Source: Zantedeschia hybrid cultivar (Eukaryota; Streptophyta; Magnoliopsida; Alismatales; Araceae). Taken from it: DNA of 64,000 bases. The first letter of the stretch is position 1; the number at the start of each line of letters is the position of its first letter. The stretch is taken from positions 47,921,129 to 47,985,128 of the forward strand of contig JARZZO010000009.1 of the NCBI GenBank assembly GCA_030544215.1. The letters run 5' to 3'. The position numbers and the translations under genes are program-made. This document shows positions 57,671 through 64,000 of this stretch, piece after piece. The notes under the pieces were generated by a model. That model was not told the origin of the DNA and did no database searches. It saw only the letters and a list, made by a program, of their open reading frames with translations.

Positions 57671-59228
57671 TGATGGATATAGGTATCCTCTAAGACAATC
57701 ATAAGGCACCTATTTCAATCTGGTTCACTTATAAATGGCATTAAATTTATTATGTAGATTGACATATTTATAATTGCATATAATGAAGTCCATGAATATG
57801 TGCAATAATCATCGGATTATGATGAGATCATAATAATGAGGCTGATGACTTATAAATATATATTCTTAATTATTCCTAGTCGTAAGATGTTTGAGAAGGA
57901 CATCAAACATCCGGTGAGACTAGTACAGGTTATTCCAGCTCATATGATGAGGATAACTGATCTCGTTAGTTACTTGTGTAGAGACATAATGGTAAACTTA
58001 TAAGTGCTCATTGGAAAATGAGTTTACTGAACTGATCCGACATGAATCGCCGAATGATAATTTATCTGACTGTCAACCGACTTGATTCATTGTCACAGTT
58101 GTGTGGTTGATACTTAGACTTGAGACACAAAAGACACCATGTCGGTAGACTTCTGAACTTTGACCTTGATCTATGAATCCCTATCTACGGGATCTCTAAT
58201 AGTCAAGAATCGGGTCCAGCGGAAGACTTTCGAAGGTGATTGTGTGTTCAATAAAGGATCGTTCGCTCTCAGGTAACTAGAGAGAGAATGTTCTAGAATA
58301 GATTTGCAGGAGTCTCTGGCCAGAGCAGAAATAATATCAAAAAAGGTGTTTCCGGATATTGTACAGTGGAGTCTAATTTAAGTGAGTTGACCATCTAGGA
58401 TTTGACAGTTGACCATATCCTAAGTTAACTCGAGAGCATTGTGCGAACGAAGAATTATAGTCACGCAGTAACTGTGGACGGACAGGTTACACGAGTTGGT
58501 TGGGATCATGCAGTGTTGTTTGGCACCCAACTTGATTGGAAGTCCGGTCAAATTTACATAAGATGTTAATTCGATTAAGTAATTATTTAAATATTAGATA
58601 TTAATTAATTATAATAAGTCAATAACTAGTTATTGAAATTAACGGGCTGAAAATCCGATTGGTTAATGGGCCTAGAGGGTCACATGCAAAAGATTCTCAG
58701 GCAGTGGTGCTTAAGTGAGATTTATATTAAGTCAAGGACTTTTGTGAAAAGTCGCATTGACTTAATATATATGTGTTGTTGAAAAATCCTGGGCTAAGCT
58801 CTAGGGTTTCCCCATGCTGGCCGTCCACCCCTTCTGTCTCCTCCTCTGGGCGCCCCGTTCAAGGCACTGGGACAGTCTCCGTCTCTGCCGCGTGCAATTC
58901 CCGAAAATCGGGAATTCCCATTTGCGGGTTCTCGGAGAACGTTGCGGCGACGGATCTTCAGCGAGCGAGTTGATTCGGACGAGGGTGCGAGGACGAACCA
59001 CCACGGAGGATCGCGTGGATACCGCTGGAGGCCGAACGTTTGTGCGACTCGTGGCATCGCCTCGACAGAATCAAGAAGGAAGTGGATTCGAATCTGCATA
59101 CGGTGATTTGATCATCCCGTTTGCTTTTTTGTTTATTGCTTTTTGTTCCGAATCAGATCAGCATGCATCGGGCGGGAATTTATTTTTGATTTCCGCTGCG
59201 TTCTTCGCGTCTCACCCGGATTCCAACA
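57671..59228 (+). repeat. LTR upstream of leader copy B
   Basis: It ends CCAACA one base before a tRNA-Met primer site, which fixes the right end. The left end is inferred (TGATGGATATAGG, next to the array). About 1.56 kb, with a GC-rich 3' part (58,794-59,228). Open frames there overlap on both strands and I do not call them genes. Confidence 0.6.
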
Positions 59229-59229
59229 G

Positions 59230-59245
59230 TGGTATCAGAGCCAGG
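59230..59245 (+). promoter_or_regulatory. Primer-binding site of element B (initiator tRNA-Met)
   Basis: TGGTATCAGAGCCAGG one base after the LTR end. Confidence 0.92.
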
Positions 59246-62046
59246 TTCCGCTCTGATCCGCTTCGGAACGACTTAATTACGATTCTAAATTAATTCCATG
59301 CTCAGTTTCTTTTTCTTTCATGGAAATTGTTCATCGGATGAACAATAGATAATCAAATTATTTTTCCCATGAATAAAACGAATTATAATTGGGATTTTTC
59401 GTCGTGTTCTTTATGAAGACGAAGAATCGAATCATGGGCTTCAAAAAGGTTTGTAATGGAGGCTTTTGAGCCACAACCGGCCATCAACGGGTCGTCGGTG
59501 AGATCGAAGGCAGGCGGTGATGCCCCTTCCCTTTCTCTAAAATTTTCAAATGTTGAAAGAGAAGAAAGGGGAGTGCCACGATTTTTGAAAAACCCTCCGT
59601 AACCATAGCTTTTGGGGATTATTTTGGGGGCTATTGACAGTGCGCGGCTTGCCGGCCGGACCTCGTCGACGTCGAGGAAGGAAGGGGGATGTCCCCCCTT
59701 GCAACTCTCGGCCAGCCACACTCCTGCTGGCGTCGGAGAAGGTACTTGCAAAAGGGGGCGTTGGGCATACCGGCGGCAGCTGGCGGAAACCCTAGAGCCC
59801 TCTCGACCGAGCCACGCATGAAGCAACTGGACCGGGTGGTCCCGAGCGGCCCGTGCGATTGGCGCTCAAGGTCCCCGAACCGGGCCAGCCCTACCAGCGC
59901 TTGGACCTGGTCCAAGCACTCCCGCCCCTTTAGGGCTTGGTCCAGCGCTAGCACGAGCCTAGGCGCCCCATTAGGGCCTGCCTGGCTCGGACCAGGCTGC
60001 CCAGGCCAGGCCTGTAGCCCGGGCCCAGGGCCCAATGGGCCAACCCCATTAAACCCAGCTCATTATCCCCTATTACCCCAATGACCCTTTTATTATTATG
60101 ATCCCCACCTATTTAAATTTAAAGCATAATTAAATTTTATTTTAAATATATTTTAAATTTAAATTTATTGTTTTCAGTTAAATGGGTCTTTTAAGATTTG
60201 ATCTTAAATTTAAATTAACAAGTGTTGTTAATTATTTTTTAAATTAAGTGATAAGAAGAGTTATTTAAGATATGATTTTAAATATTATTAACAAGTATAT
60301 TTAAGATATGATCTTAAATATAATTAACAAGTGTTGTTAATTAAATTTAATTAGGTGATTAGATATTTAATTTTTTAACAAATATTGTTATGAAATTATT
60401 GTTTTAATCAAAGAACACTTAATAAAATGTTATTAAGTGATTAATTAACTATTTGGAGTTAATTATTTCTTGAGAATAAATCTTAATAAAAGTTAAGGAT
60501 TAATTAACACTTAATAAAAGTTATTAAGATAGTGAATTAATATTCTCATAGATCTCTTAATTAAAAGTTTTGAAGATCTAATCTACTTAAAAATGATCTT
60601 TTAATATAAGTTATTAGGAGATTAAATTAGGTCTAATTGTTACACTAATTTTGATTAGAAATGTTCTAATTAATGTTTCTTAATAATTGTTATAGAGAAA
60701 TATTATTTAATAAAGGGGATACTTAACAAAGAGTTGTTAAGTAATTAAAATTGGAATTATAAATTTTTTCATAAGTGTTATTTATGAATTTTTAATTCTA
60801 TCTAAATGTTAGATTGTTTCGCATTAATTGTTATTTATGTGATTTAAGATTAATCTAAGTGTTAGATTAATTAATTTAGAATTGTTCTAAATAATGTATG
60901 GAATATTTTAGAATTTTAATTTTAGTTTTGTATACACATGTTGATGTGTTTGATGCTTTAAATTAGATTTAAATGCATGATATAAAATAAGATTTTCAAA
61001 AATTCAATTAATCTAATTTTGATTGGTACCCAGGTTTTGAAAAAATCAAAACTATTATTTTTTTAAAATTTTAGTCTTCATGTGATGTGTTTTATCATGT
61101 GTGGATGGTTAAAATTTGTGGTGCTCATGGACTTGCACTTTATTTATTTCATATCATGTGATGATATGTGATTTATGTGGATTATCTTAGAATGTGTTAT
61201 ATGGGTTAATTAAATGTTAATTAATAAGGTCTGCGTGCCTCCCTCTCTCTCTCATTCTACTGTAATTATATCTCCCTCTATTATTATACTCGGCCATAAG
61301 ACTTTCTCTTACAATTAATTTGTACTTGAAAATTATTTCAAATTTCATTTTATATTGTAATTGATCGTATTGGCTGAAGAGAGGCGAGGATGATCTACAA
61401 GTACAAGCAGGAAGGCAAAAGGAGATGAGATCATCGGTGCCTATGTGTTTGCATGTTTTAATAATATAATTGTTATATTGTTTTAGTGATTAATTGTTTA
61501 GCTCTAGTTAATCACCGTATTATCCATGATCACATAATGAATATGTATGGATGATGCATACTTTTTAGTTTTTTATTATGAATCGATTACTAATATTTAG
61601 GTATAGTTAAATATATATGATATATTTATAAACTATCACTTAGGATGAGACCAACATAAAATAAACAAAAACCTTCAACATAAAGTCTAAGTCGGAGTGC
61701 GAGTCATTGAGAATGCGCCGCGTGGCTCTCCATCAATATAGTTTTTAGAACTTGATTCAATGATGATTTGTTTCTATGTGTTTATCCGAGATCTGCCACC
61801 ATCTGATGAAAGGACTATTAACTATGGCATCATGATACCTTGAGATTGGAATAGAGAAACGATGTAGTTTTCCTCACATTTATCCGAGAGATACATTCTT
61901 ACTCTACTCTGCACGTATTTATGATAAAGCTTAGATCAGGAATAATGGTCTATTATGTTTACCCGGGACCATTAAAGACTTGGGAATTAAAATAAGATCG
62001 GATATTGTATGGAGTTGCAATTACCATGAGATGGTTGCTCTAAGAT

Positions 62047-62051
62047 AATGG
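62047..62051. repeat. Left target duplication of the solo LTR
   Basis: AATGG, repeated at 62,969-62,973. Confidence 0.85.
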
Positions 62052-62968
62052 TGATGAGGCAGAATCCGATTCGGCCCATTGAAGCAAGCCCAAACCCTGT
62101 TCAGCCCAGCAGCAGCAGTACAAGGCCCTCAGGGAGCCTTCGGCCCGTTAGCGGCCCAACAGCCCTCGGCCCGTAAGCGGCACCGTCGCTCCCGGCCCAA
62201 CAGGCTTCAGCCCGTCAGCGACCCACCAGCCTACGGCTCGGAAACAGCGCGGCAGCCCAGGGCCCAGCAGGCTTCGGCCCATCAGCGGCCCAACCCCCTT
62301 CGGCCCGATAGCCGAGTCCGGCCCACTCCGGTGGCGGATCTGGCGCTATGGCGGTTTATCAGTAAGCCCGCATTTAGTCCTATATCGGCTACCACCGTTA
62401 ACCATCCTCTATCCTTTGCTATAAATACACCACTATTTATTGCCAAAGGGATGCTCGAAAAAGCCTCCGAGACCCTTAAGGACTACAGTCCGAAAAGCAT
62501 TAAAGCTACATTCTCTGCCTTCTGAATCGAATCTTCTTAAGGAGCTAACTTGACCGTCGGAGGGGGTTCCTTAGGGCTGAAGCCCGGGACTCCTGCTGAC
62601 TGGTTTTCTTCTTTTGTCCCTCCTGCAGGAGCTCGGTTCGAATCATCGCCGACCTTCCCGAGTCGGTCTAGACCGCCGACCTCGGATTCCTCTCCCTGGT
62701 CTCGACGCCGTGCGCCGGCTGCCCCGCAACAGAGGAGACTCGGTCTCGCGCCGCCCCTTCGTCTGCCGAAGGAGCTTCGGCCCCGACCTCCCGAAGACAA
62801 GCCAGCCTCCGACCGAGCGGCTCTCGGCCTCGGACCTTCGGCTTCGCCTCTGCCTCCTTCGCCTTTTAGATCCCCGTCGGGCCTCTAAACACCGATCCGA
62901 CCCAGCTCCGGATCCATTTCTTCGGATTCCAGCTTCGGAATCCGGTCGTGATAGCTTCGGCTACATCA
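62052..62968 (+). mobile_element. Solo LTR, 917 bp
   Basis: Starts TGATGAGGCAG and ends GGCTACATCA (TG...CA), with exact 5-bp AATGG flanks. GC-rich with many CGGCCC words (62,073-62,330). A TATA box lies at 62,419-62,427 and a downstream CTAACTTGACCGTCGGAGGG segment is typical of plant gypsy LTRs near the R/U5 join. Comparison with leader copy A shows a clean gap at this place. Frames across it are not genes. Confidence 0.88.
62419..62427 (+). promoter_or_regulatory. Candidate TATA box of the solo LTR
   Basis: GCTATAAATACACC, about 110 bp before the CGTCGGAGG segment. It sets the LTR on the plus strand. Confidence 0.6.
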
Positions 62969-62973
62969 AATGG
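62969..62973. repeat. Right target duplication of the solo LTR
   Basis: AATGG, identical to the left copy. Confidence 0.85.
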
Positions 62974-63120
62974 TATGATACTATGTGTTTATCCGAGGTC
63001 ATACATACTATGATTTTTGGAGATTCTAATCCTCACTAGGAGACCGTCGGAGTCTTTCGTTCTGTATACCTGAAGGTTATATAGTCCGTCGATAAATAAT
63101 AAATAATAATTTAAAATAAA

Positions 63121-64000
63121 AGACCATAATTGAATTATAAAAACTATCTGCTTAAATCATGTTATTTCCCTCGTTCACTAAAATGTTGTCTATTAATTTG
63201 AGATTTGACATATTGGATGTCAATACTTCTCATATTCAGATTGACTAATAAACTCTGAAGAATGTCTTCAGAGCTAAGTGAAAGTTACTATCCTAATCAA
63301 ATATCATGAATTCTCTTACTTAGATAAATCAAGGAAGAAGAGCTATTCATAGTATGCCTTTTTGAAAGGCAGTGATTGTCATGAAATCTCTTACTTGGAT
63401 AGACCAAGATGAAGAAGTATTCATTATGTACCTTTGAGAAAGGTAAGTGGTAAGATTTAAATGGTCGAATCCACACCAGAGAAAGATAAAGGAAAGTCAA
63501 TTGAAATTGAGAAGTAACAGTTCTCTTACTGTGACCAATATAAGGATATTGATAAAAGTAAAATAAATATGAAACTTGAAAGAAGTCTCATATATTCTTA
63601 TTATCAATTTTTGCATGTCTATTAGAAAATTAGCGTATCCAATATGAGATATTTGAAATAATTCTCAGATCTTCGATAGTATGTAGACTTAGACAAGTAA
63701 AAGAAAATCGAGAAAATGCAAGTGTTGAGTTAGACTTAACAATTGTTTAAGATATGTATAGATTACTGTCAGACTGTAAGTCTTTGTATATCTATAGGAG
63801 TCTAATATGAAACTGAATAATTGTTATTTAGTTCCATAAGATATCAAGAATTATAAAAGTGAATAACTTTGACTGAGAAAAAACAATAGTTGTTCGATAT
63901 GATTTTAAAATCAGTCAATACACTATAGATTCTTGATGTGACATTTCATGTGACGAATGTTCACAAATCTCCTATAGAAATAAACTGTGTGAATCATGAT
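63121..64000. other. AT-rich DNA after leader copy B
   Basis: It could be the start of decayed internal sequence of element B, but no gag block like that of copy A is seen. Two ATGAATTCTCTTACTTAG/ATGAAATCTCTTACTTGG words lie about 77 bp apart (63,304 and 63,379). Confidence 0.35.

Larger units (their letters stand above)
59246..63120 (+). mobile_element. Leader copy B of the LTR retrotransposon, with solo LTR inside
   Basis: Runs in the same word order as copy A from the GC-rich block (59,640-60,060) through AT-rich DNA to GAGACCGTCGGAGTCTTTCG near 63,043. It has no clear Gag or Pol. The GC-rich block contains the repeated words CAGGC, GGGCC and GCTTGG. Long AT-rich leaders of this sort occur in large LTR elements and in LARD-type non-autonomous derivatives. 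The solo LTR at 62,052-62,968 splits it. Confidence 0.65.

Noticed and set aside
58773..59293. Frames of up to 159 codons on both strands
   Set aside because: GC-rich LTR 3' end; overlapping on both strands, no domain, and it ends at the primer-binding site.
59383..60084. Frames of 130-147 codons on both strands
   Set aside because: GC-rich leader block of a retroelement; composition explains the openness.
62079..63039. Pro/Arg-rich frames of 112-148 codons
   Set aside because: They lie in a solo LTR with exact target duplications; not genes.
1..64000. tRNA genes
   Set aside because: I saw no cloverleaf-like sequence with A and B boxes; the only tRNA-related words are primer-binding sites. 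A tRNA scan would settle it.

Overview
This is nuclear DNA from a flowering plant with a large, repeat-rich genome. The evidence is plant-specific mobile DNA (Ty3/gypsy of the Tat type with a second RNase H, Ty1/copia primed by initiator tRNA-Met, hAT transposons with 8-bp target duplications, Cassandra-like elements carrying 5S rRNA), plus spliced plant-type kinase exons and remains of a plasma-membrane proton ATPase. There are no bacterial-style operons. I cannot name the species or say monocot or dicot.

Layout. (1) 1 to about 21,476: one large Tat-lineage Ty3/gypsy retrotransposon on the minus strand. From right to left it shows a roughly 5-kb 5' LTR (16,461 to about 21,476) full of internal repeats, a primer-binding site, gag, RT, RNase H, a second (archaeal-type) RNase H, integrase, a 36-bp minisatellite, and an antisense extra gene (plant mobile domain plus coiled coil, with two introns) running off the left edge. 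A 4.1-kb hAT transposon (10,815-14,924) is inserted in gag. (2) 21,477-28,586: low-copy-looking DNA with a 0.32-kb tandem duplication, interrupted by a decayed 5.5-kb copia element with both LTRs (22,646-28,117). (3) 28,595-33,135: a small hAT-type MITE containing a second, better preserved copy of the 4.1-kb hAT, whose five transposase exons join into an open 840-codon frame. (4) 33,374-38,050: two decayed LINE ORF2 fragments in opposite orientations, separated by a 365-bp hAT MITE. (5) 38,600-43,400: a kinase gene on the minus strand with six phase-consistent exons, head to head with a broken proton-ATPase fragment on the plus strand. (6) 43,400-54,200: AT-rich intergenic DNA with small duplications, hairpins and MITE-like repeats. 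(7) 54,270-64,000: two paralogous stretches of the long leader of an LTR retrotransposon arranged in tandem around one LTR (to 59,228). The first is interrupted, at the start of a copia-type gag, by a tandem array of four 5S-bearing Cassandra-like LTRs (56,253-57,666). The second is interrupted by a solo LTR (62,052-62,968) with a perfect 5-bp target duplication.

Working units. Nearly all coding DNA here is mobile-element protein in various states of decay. The only segments whose reading frames look preserved are the transposase of the second hAT copy, the third exon of the antisense extra gene, and the kinase exons. I found no clear sign of a wholly new system. The most unusual items are the shared-LTR 5S array, the antisense intron-bearing extra gene of the gypsy element, and the nested hAT family with one open transposase.
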